The notes below the pieces were generated by a model. The model did no database searches. It was not told the origin of the DNA and was given only the letters and a program-made list of their open reading frames with translations. Below are positions 1 to 8,816 of a DNA stretch of 64,000 nucleotides, piece by piece (position 1 is the first letter of the stretch; each line of letters opens with the position of its first letter). Made by a program: the position numbers and the translations under genes. The stretch is from Nesterenkonia sphaerica (GTDB lineage: Bacteria > Actinomycetota > Actinomycetes > Actinomycetales > Micrococcaceae). The stretch spans positions 124,001-188,000 of the forward strand of contig NZ_VAWA01000002.1 of NCBI RefSeq assembly GCF_005771565.1, read 5' to 3'.

Positions 1-2
1 AC

Positions 3-2117
3 GCCATCAGCGCCGACTGGACCCGCCGGCTGCACACCTCCGATGAGCTCTACTATCGGTGGACCCAGTGGCTGTTCCTGAAGCTCTACGAGCAGGGCCT
101 GGCCTACCGCAAGGACTCCCCGGTCAACTGGTGTCCCTCCTGTCAGACTGTGCTGGCCAACGAACAGGTCGTCGCCGGGGTCTGCGAGCGGTGCGGGACC
201 CCGGTGACGAAGAAGTCCCTCAACCAGTGGTACTTCAAGATCACTGACTACGCCGACCGGCTGCTGGACGATATGGAGCAGCTGGAGGGCACGTGGCCCG
301 AGCGGGTTCTGGCGATGCAGCGGAACTGGATCGGGCGGTCCGAGGGCGCCCACGTAGACTTCGCCATCGACGGTGGCCACACCGTGACCGTCTTCACCAC
401 CCGGCCCGACACCCTCTTCGGTGCCACGTTCTTTGTGGTGGCCGCTGACGCGCCACTGGCCACAGAGCTGGTCACCGACCAACACCTGGGCGAGCTGGAG
501 GCTTACCGGGAGCAGCTGAAATCTGTCTCGGACATCGAGCGTCAGGCCACCGACCGGAAGAAGACCGGGGTGTTCCTCGGCGTGCACGCCACCAACCCGG
601 CCACCGGAGCGCAGATGCCGGTCTACGCCACCGACTACGTGCTGGCGGACTACGGCACCGGCGCGGTGATGGGGGTACCGGGTCAGGACCAACGAGACTG
701 GGAATTCGCCAAGACCTTCGACCTGCCGATTGTGCGCACCGTGCAGCCGCCCGAGGATTTCGAGGGCGAGGCCTACACCGGTGCTGGGGAGGCGATCAAT
801 TCTGCCCACGGGGACATCTCCCTGAACGGCATGGAGGTGGAGCAGGCCAAGGCCACCATCATCGAATGGCTCGAAGATCAAGGCGCTGGCCGCAGCACCA
901 TCAACTTCCGGCTCCGCGATTGGCTGGTCTCGCGCCAGCGGTTCTGGGGAGCGCCGATCCCGATCATCCACTGCCCCGGCTGCGGGGAAGTCCCCGTCCC
1001 CGAGGACCAGCTTCCGGTGAAGCTGCCCACCGATATGCGCGGCGAGCAGCTCGCCCCGAAGGGCCAGTCACCGCTGGCCTCCAATGCCGACTGGGTCAAT
1101 GTGCCGTGCCCGCGGTGCGGAGCAGCTGCGAGCCGGGACACTGACACCATGGACACTTTCGTGGACTCGTCCTGGTACTACCTGCGCTACATCGACCCCA
1201 CCTCCACAGAAGCCATCTTCCCCACCGATGCGACCAACCACTGGCTGCCGGTGGACCAGTACGTCGGCGGCGTGGAGCACGCCATTCTGCACCTGCTCTA
1301 CTCACGGTTCATCACCAAGGCACTGCATGACATGGGGCTTATTCACTTTGTGGAGCCGTTCCGCGCGCTGCTGAATCAGGGGCAGGTGCTCAACGGAGGT
1401 AAAGCCATGTCCAAGTCCCTGGGCAACGGCGTCGATCTGGGGGAGCAGCTCGATGAGTACGGCGTCGACGCCGTCCGCCTGACCATGGTCTTCGCCTCCC
1501 CGCCGGAGGACGATGTGGACTGGGCCGACGTCAGCCCCGCGGCGAGCCAGAAGTTCTTGGCCCGAGCCTGGCGACTGGCCCAGGACGTCACCAGCGCACC
1601 AGGGGTGGACTCACGCGCCGGGGCGCAGCGGCTGCGCGCGGTCACCCACCGGACAATCGCTGATGCCCAAGCGCTGTTGGACGACCAGAAGTACAACGTG
1701 GTGATCGCCCGAGTGATGGAGCTGGTCAACGCTGCGCGCAAGGAGATCGACTCAGGTGCGGGGCCGGCCGATCCGGCGGTCCGCGAAGCGGCCGAATTCA
1801 CCGCGCAGGCGCTGTCGCTGGTGGCGCCCTACACTGCTGAGGACATGTGGGCCAAGCTCGGCCGGGAGTCCTCCGTGGCAAACTCTGCCTGGCCCGCCTA
1901 TGAGGAGGCTCTGCTGGTCCAGGACACCATCACCGCAGTGGTCCAGGTCCGCGGAAAGCTGCGGGATAAGCTGCAGGTGCCGGTGGACATCACCGAGCAG
2001 GAGCTGGAGCAGCAGGCACTGTCGCTGCCGAAGATCCAGAAATACATTGCCGACGACGGCGGTGTTCGCAAAGTCATTGTCCGCGCGCCCAAACTCGTCA
2101 ATGTCGTCACCGGGTAG
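3..2117 (+). CDS. leuS: Leucyl-tRNA synthetase, 3' part (5' end outside window)
   Basis: This is the C-terminal part of cytosolic leucyl-tRNA synthetase, which charges tRNA-Leu. The frame is open from base 3, so the start lies before the window. Visible landmarks, in order, are a CPSC pair near base 130, an editing (CP1) domain with [12 protein letters not shown] near base 400, a second zinc-type cluster CPGCG near base 975, the [11 protein letters not shown] segment near base 1160, and the class I signature as AMSKSLGN at about 1404-1427. The signature reads AMSKS instead of KMSKS. The end has the usual alpha-helical anticodon-binding and C-terminal domains. The next gene starts 26 bp downstream. 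Confidence 0.97.
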   Translation, partial: AISADWTRRLHTSDELYYRWTQWLFLKLYEQGLAYRKDSPVNWCPSCQTVLANEQVVAGVCERCGTPVTKKSLNQWYFKITDYADRLLDDMEQLEGTWPERVLAMQRNWIGRSEGAHVDFAIDGGHTVTVFTTRPDTLFGATFFVVAADAPLATELVTDQHLGELEAYREQLKSVSDIERQATDRKKTGVFLGVHATNPATGAQMPVYATDYVLADYGTGAVMGVPGQDQRDWEFAKTFDLPIVRTVQPPEDFEGEAYTGAGEAINSAHGDISLNGMEVEQAKATIIEWLEDQGAGRSTINFRLRDWLVSRQRFWGAPIPIIHCPGCGEVPVPEDQLPVKLPTDMRGEQLAPKGQSPLASNADWVNVPCPRCGAAASRDTDTMDTFVDSSWYYLRYIDPTSTEAIFPTDATNHWLPVDQYVGGVEHAILHLLYSRFITKALHDMGLIHFVEPFRALLNQGQVLNGGKAMSKSLGNGVDLGEQLDEYGVDAVRLTMVFASPPEDDVDWADVSPAASQKFLARAWRLAQDVTSAPGVDSRAGAQRLRAVTHRTIADAQALLDDQKYNVVIARVMELVNAARKEIDSGAGPADPAVREAAEFTAQALSLVAPYTAEDMWAKLGRESSVANSAWPAYEEALLVQDTITAVVQVRGKLRDKLQVPVDITEQELEQQALSLPKIQKYIADDGGVRKVIVRAPKLVNVVTG

Positions 2118-2143
2118 CCACACAGGCTGACGCTGAGGCCCTG

Positions 2144-3118
2144 ATGGACACTGATGCCTGGGTTCAGGCCCTGGAGAATGAGCTGCACGCTAAGCGGGCC
2201 GCGCTGCGCGGACGCAAACCTGCCCTGCGGCGGGTCCGCGGCCGGACCGCGGTGGTCACGGACGCAGCGTGCAGTCTTCCCCTCGACGCCGCCACTGGTG
2301 AGCTGCAGCTGGGGACTCTGGCCGAGCACGTTCGTGTGGTGCCCATCCCTGTGATGATTGATGCGCACCCACAGCCTGGCCAGATCTATCCGGAGTCCTC
2401 AGCTGAGCTGGCGCGGGACCTCCCGATCGCATTGGCCCAAGGGCTCCCGGTGCGGACCTCCAGGCCCTCTCCCGGGCGCCTCGCCGAGACCTACCAGCAG
2501 CTGCACCGGGACGGATTTGCCGCGGTGGTCTCGATCCACCTTTCGGCGAAACTCTCGGGGACCGTGGATGCGGCCACCCTGGCCTCGGCTGAGGCGCCCC
2601 TACCGGTGACGGTGGTCGACTCTGGGCAAGCTGGCCTCAGCCTCGGACACGCAGTGATCGCCGCAGCGATGACCGCCCGCCTGGGTGGGACACAGAACGA
2701 GGTCGTGCATACGGCAGAGACCGTGGCGCAGAGCTCTCGGTCCTTCTTCGCAGTCCCCAGCCTGGAGCAGCTGCGGCGCGGTGGCCGCATCAACCGGGTC
2801 GCCTCGGTGCTGGGCTCGGTGATGCGTGTCAAACCCCTGCTGGCGCTCCGAGAGGGGGAGGTGGTGCTACTGGAGCGGACCCATTCGATGCCGCGAGCCC
2901 TTCAGCGGATGTCAGAGACCGCCACCGCCTACGCCGAGACGCTGTCCCGCCCCCGGATCGGTGTGCAGTGCTGCGGCAACCCCGGCGAGGCAGCAGACCT
3001 CGCCGCCGAGCTCCAACCGCACTCCCCACAGCCGGTACCGGTCGTCGAATTTCCCCCGGGCCTAGCGGCGCACCTTGGGCTGGGAGCCCTGGGCGTCAGC
3101 GTCACCGCCGGCGGCTGA
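2144..3118 (+). CDS. DegV family fatty-acid-binding protein
   Basis: This 324-aa protein belongs to the DegV/EDD family. Family members bind a fatty acid and supply it to the FakA kinase. The family signature TSRPSPGRLAETY is at about residue 105, VSIHLSAKLSGT at about 130, and LEQLRRGGRI, the usual second-lobe motif, at about 206. The first 30 residues are a basic extension. The ATG at 2144 has a weak GAGG about 5 nt upstream. It sits 26 bp after leuS on the same strand, so co-transcription is possible. I see no fakA-like gene in the window, so the lipid-carrier role rests on the family. Confidence 0.85.
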   Translation: MDTDAWVQALENELHAKRAALRGRKPALRRVRGRTAVVTDAACSLPLDAATGELQLGTLAEHVRVVPIPVMIDAHPQPGQIYPESSAELARDLPIALAQGLPVRTSRPSPGRLAETYQQLHRDGFAAVVSIHLSAKLSGTVDAATLASAEAPLPVTVVDSGQAGLSLGHAVIAAAMTARLGGTQNEVVHTAETVAQSSRSFFAVPSLEQLRRGGRINRVASVLGSVMRVKPLLALREGEVVLLERTHSMPRALQRMSETATAYAETLSRPRIGVQCCGNPGEAADLAAELQPHSPQPVPVVEFPPGLAAHLGLGALGVSVTAGG

Positions 3119-3243
3119 GCCCCGGTCCGCCGGACAGCAGCGGCCCGCCCAGCGTTCTCCCCACCCCTCATATCACCGCCCAGCGCCGCGCCGGGCGGTC
3201 CCCACTGGTGTCATGGAATCCGGAGGAGCATCCGTCAGAGAAC

Positions 3244-3249
3244 TAGTTT
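3244..3249 (+). promoter_or_regulatory. Probable -10 box of comEA (leaderless)
   Basis: TAGTTT fits TANNNT and ends 7 nt before the ATG at 3257, which would place transcription start on the start codon. A GGAGGAG at 3222-3228 is 28 nt from this ATG, too far to act as its ribosome-binding site. Confidence 0.45.
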
Positions 3250-3256
3250 GACACCC

Positions 3257-4024
3257 ATGGAGTCCTACGGTGCACAGCCAGAACCGGAGACGCTGCTGAG
3301 CCGCCGAGAACGCCGCAGAGCACAGCGACAGGAGGCCCATGGGGCGCCCGTCCGCTTTGCGCTGCGGCGTGGCGCGGTGATGATGCTCATCGTCGGGCTG
3401 CTGACCTGGATCGCAGTCTCCTGGGTCACTGCCGCCCCCTCTCGGCAGGCACTACCGGAACCGCCGACCTTTGACGAGGCATCCGAGCCGCGCCCCCGGG
3501 AGGACCCCGAGTCGCATCAGGACGAGCCGGAGGACGACCAGCCGCAGCAGGACGAAGCTGTGACCGAAGGCCCGCATGAGCCCGTTGTGGTGCATGTGGC
3601 CGGGGCGGTGCGCCATCCCCAGGTGGTGCACCTGCAGCCCGGAGACAGAGTCGCCGACGCGGTGGAAGCCGCAGGCGGTCTGCTCCGTGAAGCCGCTGCC
3701 GAGGGCGCGAACCTTGCCGCCCCGGTGCTCGACGGCTCCATGATCTACGTGCCGACCGCCGAAGAACTGGACTCAGGACAGCTGCCCCCGCCAGCGGAGG
3801 CCGCCGAGTCAGGCTCGGGTGAGCCCGCCAGCGGACCGGTGAATCTGAACTCCGCTGATGCCGCAGAGCTTGAACAGCTCTCCGGCATCGGACCAGCCCT
3901 GGCCGAACGGATCATCAGCTACCGAGAGGATCACCAGGGTTTCAGCTCCCTGGAGGAGCTGGCTGCTGTCAGTGGAATCGGTCCTGCCATCATTGAAAAT
4001 ATCGCCGATGACGTCACCTGGTGA
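3257..4024 (+). CDS. comEA: ComEA-like DNA-binding protein
   Basis: ComEA is the membrane-anchored DNA receptor of natural transformation; relatives with unknown roles are widespread in actinobacteria. The 255-aa product has a basic N-terminus, a membrane segment at about residues 40-57, a Glu/Asp/Gln-rich linker (about 70-105), an SLBB domain (about 110-165, VHVAGAVRHPQVV) and a C-terminal helix-hairpin-helix domain (about 193-255) with NLNSADAAELEQLSGIGPA and a second VSGIGPAI turn. I chose ATG 3257 because a TAGTTT -10 box lies 7 nt upstream. A TTG at 3248 would add three residues. The stop overlaps the comEC GTG by 4 bp, so the two genes are translationally coupled. Confidence 0.88.
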   Translation: MESYGAQPEPETLLSRRERRRAQRQEAHGAPVRFALRRGAVMMLIVGLLTWIAVSWVTAAPSRQALPEPPTFDEASEPRPREDPESHQDEPEDDQPQQDEAVTEGPHEPVVVHVAGAVRHPQVVHLQPGDRVADAVEAAGGLLREAAAEGANLAAPVLDGSMIYVPTAEELDSGQLPPPAEAAESGSGEPASGPVNLNSADAAELEQLSGIGPALAERIISYREDHQGFSSLEELAAVSGIGPAIIENIADDVTW

Positions 4025-6465
4025 GTGTCCCGATGCAGCGGAACAGGCTCGACCTGAGACTGCTGCCGGCGGCATTGGCGGGGTGGGCTGCGGCCCTGGT
4101 CGCAGTCCACAGCTCAGGAAGCGTGTCGCTGCACCTCGGGGGTGCACTCGTGGCGGCCTCGCTCGGTTGCGCGAGTGCCGCACTGCTGGGCCGAAGGAAG
4201 TGCCCGGCCCACGCGCATGGGGAACGCTGGGTCATGAGAGACCGTGGTGGAACAGTCCTGCTGCATCTGGCGCTGAGCGTCGGTGTCGCTGCCGCGGTCA
4301 CGCTCTCTGCTGCCCAGACCCAGCACACTCACGAGGAATCCGGTTGGTCCGAGGCAGTGGAGTCGCCTACCCCGATAAGTGTGACGTTCCGCGTCACGCG
4401 CGACGCCTCGCCCGTCCAGCAGCGCAGCGGGGACGGATACCGCAGTGACGCCGCAGTGCTCAGCTTCGGTGAGAACGACCAACCGGTCCGGGCCCACGCG
4501 GTGGTATTCACTGACACGGAGCTGCGCGCCGGGCATCGTTACACCTCAAAGATGCTCCTATCGGCCACCGATTCGGCCGAACGTTCGACTGCTGTCATGC
4601 GGCCGTGGGGCACGGAGGAACCGGTTCGGCAGCAGCCGGACCGCGTCACGGGCGTGGCTGAGACCTTCACCGATCTGCGTCAGGCCACGGTGGAGCATTC
4701 GTCCTCGGCGGTCGGGGAGGCTCCGGCTCTGCTGCCCGGGGTCATCCTGGGAGACCGCTCGGGGCAGTCCCAGGAGCTGACAGAGGCGATGCGCGTCGCG
4801 GGACTGACGCATATGACGGTGGTCTCTGGCACGCACTGCGCTTTGGTGATGGGGGCACTGCTGGGCTTGGGCCGCATCCTGCGCATACCACGGTGGACCA
4901 CACTACCGCTGCTGCTGACGGGGCTGGCGCTCTTCGTCATGCTGGTCCAACCAGCACCCAGCGTGATCCGCGCCGCAGTCATGGGATCGATCGGGGCACT
5001 GGCCGTCTTCGCCGGGCGGGGCCGAGCGTCCTCATCACTGCTGTGCCTGTGCGTGATCCTGCTGCTGGTCTATGATCCGTGGTTCGGCGTCGCCGCCGCC
5101 TTCCAACTTTCGGTGGCGGCCACCGCGGGCATCGTCCTGATCGGGGCCCGGCTCAAGGGGCTCTTCGCTCAGCGGATGCCGAGATTCATGGCGGCTGCGT
5201 TGGCGCTGGCCGTCTCGGCGCAACTGTTTGTCACACCCGTGCTGCTGCCCATCGCAGAGGGAGTCACGCTCTACAGCATCCCGGCCAATATCGTGGCCGG
5301 GCCCCTGCTGCCGCTGGTGACGGTCCCGGGAACTTTGGCTGCCGTGCTCTCCACCACGCTGCCCGAACTCTCCGCTGTGCTGCTGTGGCTCGCAGGGCTC
5401 CCGGGTGCCGGCATTGCTGAGGTGGGCTACGCCGCCGCAGCCATGCCGCATGCACTGGCCCCGTGGCCTGCGGGGCATACCGGGTGGGTGGCGGCGGGAA
5501 TCTATACGGCGGCGGCACTGGTGGTGTGCCGCATGCTCATTGAGGCGCGGGGCCGCCCTCGAGGGTGGGAGCGGGCTGTCCTGTCCTCAGCTGTCGGGGT
5601 GCTGACGGCCGTAGTGATCCCGCTAGCTTCTCTGCAAGGTGTGCTTTTCGGTTCCGCACTCCCGGAACAGTGGAGATTGGCGCTCTGCGACGTCGGACAG
5701 GGAGACATGCTCGTAGTCCGGACCGGGGAGTACGCAGGAATAGTGGTCGATGCTGGGGAGGAGCCAGATATGGCTGCAGCATGCTTGACCAAGCTGCGAA
5801 TCAATGAGGTGGAGATTCTGATGATCACCCATGACCACCTCGACCATTACGGGGGCACTGCCGGAGTCGCCCAAGCCGCCGGGATTGGTGAGATCCTCTA
5901 TTCAGGAGCTGCCGGGTGGAGTGTCACCGAGGCCGTGGAAGAGCTCGGAGGTACAGCATTGGATGCCCCGGAGGCCCGCGGCAGGGTGGGTCAGACGCTC
6001 ACCCATGAGGGGGATTACCCGGTGAGCTGGCAGGTCTGGTCCGCCGCAGACTACCACTCCAACACCAACGACAACTCACTTGTGGTGCACTTCGAACTGT
6101 GGGCGGCTGAAACGCCAGCAGGCGCAGTCGGATCCGCGATCGACCCGCTGCGCCTGCTGACACTCGGCGATCTGGAGCAGGAGGTTGCGGGGATGCTGCT
6201 GGCCCGCGATGCTCTACCCAGCGCCGTCGATATTTTGAAAGTCTCCCACCATGGTGCCGCCAACGGCGGAACCGCCGTCTTGGAGCATTCCGATCCGGCT
6301 GTGGCACTGATCGGTGTGGGGGAGGAGAATTCTTATGGGCACCCATCCGGTGCGGTAGTGGCGGCCCTGGACGAGCTAGGCACCGCCACGTACCGCACCG
6401 ATGAGCATGGCACTGTCGTTTTCAGTCTCACGGAGGAGGCGCTGAAACCTGTGCCTTTAGAGTGA
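4021..6465 (+). CDS. comEC: ComEC/Rec2 competence channel protein
   Basis: This 814-aa integral membrane protein resembles ComEC, the channel that carries single-stranded DNA into the cell during transformation. It has N-terminal hydrophobic helices, an OB-like DUF4131 region, and a multi-helix Competence domain starting near VVSGTHCALV (about residue 265; more commonly SGLH). The C-terminal metallo-beta-lactamase domain has DVGQGDMLVV (about 557), the metal-binding ITHDHLDHYGG (about 602) and KVSHHGA (about 740). All expected blocks are present, so the protein looks intact. It starts with GTG inside the comEA stop codon. The 3' end converges on the rpf gene, with 9 bp between the two stops. 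Confidence 0.93.
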   Translation: MSVPMQRNRLDLRLLPAALAGWAAALVAVHSSGSVSLHLGGALVAASLGCASAALLGRRKCPAHAHGERWVMRDRGGTVLLHLALSVGVAAAVTLSAAQTQHTHEESGWSEAVESPTPISVTFRVTRDASPVQQRSGDGYRSDAAVLSFGENDQPVRAHAVVFTDTELRAGHRYTSKMLLSATDSAERSTAVMRPWGTEEPVRQQPDRVTGVAETFTDLRQATVEHSSSAVGEAPALLPGVILGDRSGQSQELTEAMRVAGLTHMTVVSGTHCALVMGALLGLGRILRIPRWTTLPLLLTGLALFVMLVQPAPSVIRAAVMGSIGALAVFAGRGRASSSLLCLCVILLLVYDPWFGVAAAFQLSVAATAGIVLIGARLKGLFAQRMPRFMAAALALAVSAQLFVTPVLLPIAEGVTLYSIPANIVAGPLLPLVTVPGTLAAVLSTTLPELSAVLLWLAGLPGAGIAEVGYAAAAMPHALAPWPAGHTGWVAAGIYTAAALVVCRMLIEARGRPRGWERAVLSSAVGVLTAVVIPLASLQGVLFGSALPEQWRLALCDVGQGDMLVVRTGEYAGIVVDAGEEPDMAAACLTKLRINEVEILMITHDHLDHYGGTAGVAQAAGIGEILYSGAAGWSVTEAVEELGGTALDAPEARGRVGQTLTHEGDYPVSWQVWSAADYHSNTNDNSLVVHFELWAAETPAGAVGSAIDPLRLLTLGDLEQEVAGMLLARDALPSAVDILKVSHHGAANGGTAVLEHSDPAVALIGVGEENSYGHPSGAVVAALDELGTATYRTDEHGTVVFSLTEEALKPVPLE

Positions 6466-6474
6466 CTGCTCAGC

Positions 6475-7200
6475 TTAGCCGCTGACGACAGGCAGCTGGA
6501 GCTGGTCGCCGACGAAGATCAGGTTAGGATCTTCGACCTGATCGACGTTGGCGCCCCAGATGTCAGTCCATTCCAGGCCCAGCGCATCGGCAATGGAGCC
6601 CAGTGTGTCGCCGGACTGAATGGTGTAGACCTCACCGGAGAGCTGCACATCAGTGTTCGGCTGTGCGGAGAAGTCACCGGAAGCTGCAGGGGCCGGCTCA
6701 GGCTGCGGCTCGGGCTCGGGCTGCGGCTCGGGCTCAGGCTGCGGCTCAGGTGCCTGCTCCTGGGGAGCTTCCTCCTGCTGAGGTGCCTGCTCCTGCTGCT
6801 GGTCGGAGCCGGAAGACGCAGCGGTGCTTCCGCTGCCGCCGCTGGGGCTGCCGGAGAGGCCCAGGCTGGCTGAGCATGCTGGCCACTGGCCCCAGCCGTA
6901 CTGGGCCTGAAGCTCGGTGGCCACGGCGATCTGCTGGTCGCGAGTCGCCTGGTGCGGGTACTCGGCGTACTGCTGGCCGCCCATGGAGTCCCAGGTGGCC
7001 TTCATGAACTGCAGGCCGCCGTAGAAGCCGTTGCCGGTGTTGATGGACCAGTTGCCGCCGGACTCGCACTCGGCCAGACGGTCCCAGTCACTCTGGGCGT
7101 TGGCGACAGGAGCCTGCGCCACAACGGCACCGCCGGCCAGGGCAGCAGCAGCCACAGAGCTGCCGACGAACTTTTTCCAAGTGGGGGTGGTGGTCTTCAT
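6475..7200 (-). CDS. rpf: Secreted resuscitation-promoting factor with LysM domain
   Basis: This is a secreted muralytic enzyme that cleaves peptidoglycan glycan strands and helps dormant actinobacterial cells resume growth. The 241-aa product has a signal peptide with a hydrophobic core and Ala-x-Ala site (VANAQS) near residue 36. The Rpf domain follows (about 37-110) with the catalytic Glu in LAECESGGNW and GFYGGLQFMKATWDSMGG. A Gln/Glu/Pro-rich linker of EPQPEP repeats (about 125-170) leads to a C-terminal LysM domain (about 192-237, YTIQSGDTLGSIADALGL) for wall binding. I chose ATG 7200 because GAGGAAA lies about 11 nt upstream; an in-frame GTG at 7218 would overlap that site. Confidence 0.93.
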   Translation of the reverse strand: MKTTTPTWKKFVGSSVAAAALAGGAVVAQAPVANAQSDWDRLAECESGGNWSINTGNGFYGGLQFMKATWDSMGGQQYAEYPHQATRDQQIAVATELQAQYGWGQWPACSASLGLSGSPSGGSGSTAASSGSDQQQEQAPQQEEAPQEQAPEPQPEPEPQPEPEPQPEPAPAASGDFSAQPNTDVQLSGEVYTIQSGDTLGSIADALGLEWTDIWGANVDQVEDPNLIFVGDQLQLPVVSG

Positions 7201-7300
7201 AAAGATTGGTTTCCTCACAGAGGTTGATGATCTGGTTCAGTGACGTCAGCGGTGGGGAAGGAAAATGTCACGCCAACATCACTTTCAATGTCCGCAGTCT

Positions 7301-7329
7301 AGTAAAGGGTCTCAGAATGGTCACGTCAA
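7301..7329 (-). promoter_or_regulatory. Candidate rpf promoter
   Basis: On the minus strand TTGACG (7324-7329) is followed after 17 nt by TTTACT (7301-7306), a good -35/-10 pair. A TAGACT overlaps the downstream edge (7296-7301). Transcription would start near 7290, giving a leader of about 90 nt. I looked for a c-di-AMP (ydaO) riboswitch, known upstream of some rpf genes, and did not recognise one. Confidence 0.5.
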
Positions 7330-7450
7330 CCGGGGGTCTCGCACTTCGCTCGGAGCAAAAACCCCGAAAAATCAGGGAAGAAGCGACGTTATCATCCTGT
7401 GATCTTAGTTTCTGTGAGTTTTCTGTGAATCTCGCGTTCGCGGGCGGCCC

Positions 7451-8695
7451 TCACAGCGGGTCTCGGAGCGTGGGACAGCTCATGCACCTCGGTCCGCCCC
7501 GACCGCGGCCCAGTTCTCCACCAGGGACTTCGATGACTTCGATGCCAGATTCGCGCAGGAAAGCATTTGATGTGGGAGTGCGATCGTAGGTGATGACCAC
7601 CCCGGGGGACACTGCCAAAGCGTTGCACCCGTCATCCCACTGCTCCCGGGCCGCCGAATGCAGATCCTGTTCAGCGGTGAGGATCCGCAGCCCATGCAGG
7701 CCCAGTGCGTCGGCGATGGCTCGGTGGGCGTGACCGGGTGCATGGTCGGCGATGTTCAGCTCCACCTCCACGGGCGTGCCGCCGGTGCCGCTGCGCGGGG
7801 TGATCGTATAGGAGGGAAGCTCGCCCAGACCGGCATATTCGATGAAAGATCGCTCATCGACCATGGTCATCACGGTGTCCAGGTGCATGAACGACCGGGC
7901 CTTGGGCAGATCCAGGGCTACCACTCGGTCCGCCGAGCCAGCCGCAAAAAGCCGCCGGGCGATCCGTTCCACACCTTGCGGGGTGGTGCGTTCGCTCATT
8001 CCGATGAGCACCGCTCCGTTGCCGAGGACGAGCACGTCACCGCCTTCGACGGTGGCCTGGGCATCGCTGAGTCCGTCGGCCCACCGTTGGAAGGGTGCTG
8101 AAGCGAAGCGGGGGTGCCAGCGGTAGACGGCTTCGTACGTGACCGCTTCACGCATCCGCGCCGGCTTTTGCATGGAATTGACCGCCACCCCGTCATAGAC
8201 CCAGCAGGAGGCATCACGGGCAAAGAGGTGATTGGGCAGCGGTGCCACCACCAAGTCATCTGGGCCCATGGAGTGCAGCACTATTGACCGGGGTTCATCG
8301 GTGAGCTCCAGCAGCTCCCGCTTTGTCAGCCCTCCGATGACCAGCTCGGCCAGGGCCGCGCCGTCGAGTTGGCTGGCGACCTGGCGCAGCACCGGAGCCG
8401 CGGCGGGGCCGTGCAGGCGTTCATCGAACGTCAGGTCCAGGATGAAGTTTCTGGCCTCTGTCACGGCCAGTGTCTCCCGCAGCAGGACATCCAGGTGGAG
8501 CACCTCGGTGCCGGTGGACTCCAGCGCTTCGGAGAACTGATCATGTTCCTCCTGGGCCCGGCGAACCCACATGAGGTCGTCGAAGAGCAGCTCTTCCTTC
8601 GTTTCTGGGGTCAGCCGCAGCAGCTCGGTGCCAGGACGGTGCACAATGACCTCGCGCAGCCGCCCCACCTCTGAGCCCACATAGAGTTCATTCAT
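7451..8695 (-). CDS. arcA: Arginine deiminase
   Basis: Arginine deiminase hydrolyses L-arginine to citrulline and ammonia. The 414-aa length matches the family. Active-site blocks are visible: the N-terminal GRLREVIVHRPG, FARD at about residue 163 (LFARDASCWV), the MHLDTV histidine-aspartate block at about 270, and the catalytic Cys404 in RCMSCP ten residues from the end. No ornithine carbamoyltransferase, carbamate kinase or arginine/ornithine antiporter gene is nearby, so the full ADI pathway is not encoded here. It may serve ammonia release under acid stress or general arginine catabolism. The gene is divergent from dgt. I see no strong ribosome-binding site or TANNNT box before the ATG. 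Confidence 0.95.
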   Translation of the reverse strand: MNELYVGSEVGRLREVIVHRPGTELLRLTPETKEELLFDDLMWVRRAQEEHDQFSEALESTGTEVLHLDVLLRETLAVTEARNFILDLTFDERLHGPAAAPVLRQVASQLDGAALAELVIGGLTKRELLELTDEPRSIVLHSMGPDDLVVAPLPNHLFARDASCWVYDGVAVNSMQKPARMREAVTYEAVYRWHPRFASAPFQRWADGLSDAQATVEGGDVLVLGNGAVLIGMSERTTPQGVERIARRLFAAGSADRVVALDLPKARSFMHLDTVMTMVDERSFIEYAGLGELPSYTITPRSGTGGTPVEVELNIADHAPGHAHRAIADALGLHGLRILTAEQDLHSAAREQWDDGCNALAVSPGVVITYDRTPTSNAFLRESGIEVIEVPGGELGRGRGGPRCMSCPTLRDPL

Positions 8696-8816
8696 GCGGT
8701 TTATGCTTCCACATCATCGAAGGTCACGGGGCCAGGCCGGCCCTAGACTCGAACCACCACCGCTGGTTCGCTGAGCGACGGCGAGACAACGACAGGAACA
8801 GGATGCGATCGACCGG

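Noticed and set aside
6680-6760. CGGGCT-type tandem repeats as a regulatory or CRISPR repeat
   Set aside because: They encode the Glu-Pro-Gln linker of the Rpf protein.
7201-7450. c-di-AMP (ydaO) riboswitch upstream of rpf
   Set aside because: I could not recognise the conserved ydaO blocks in the 250-nt leader; only a promoter-like pair is visible.
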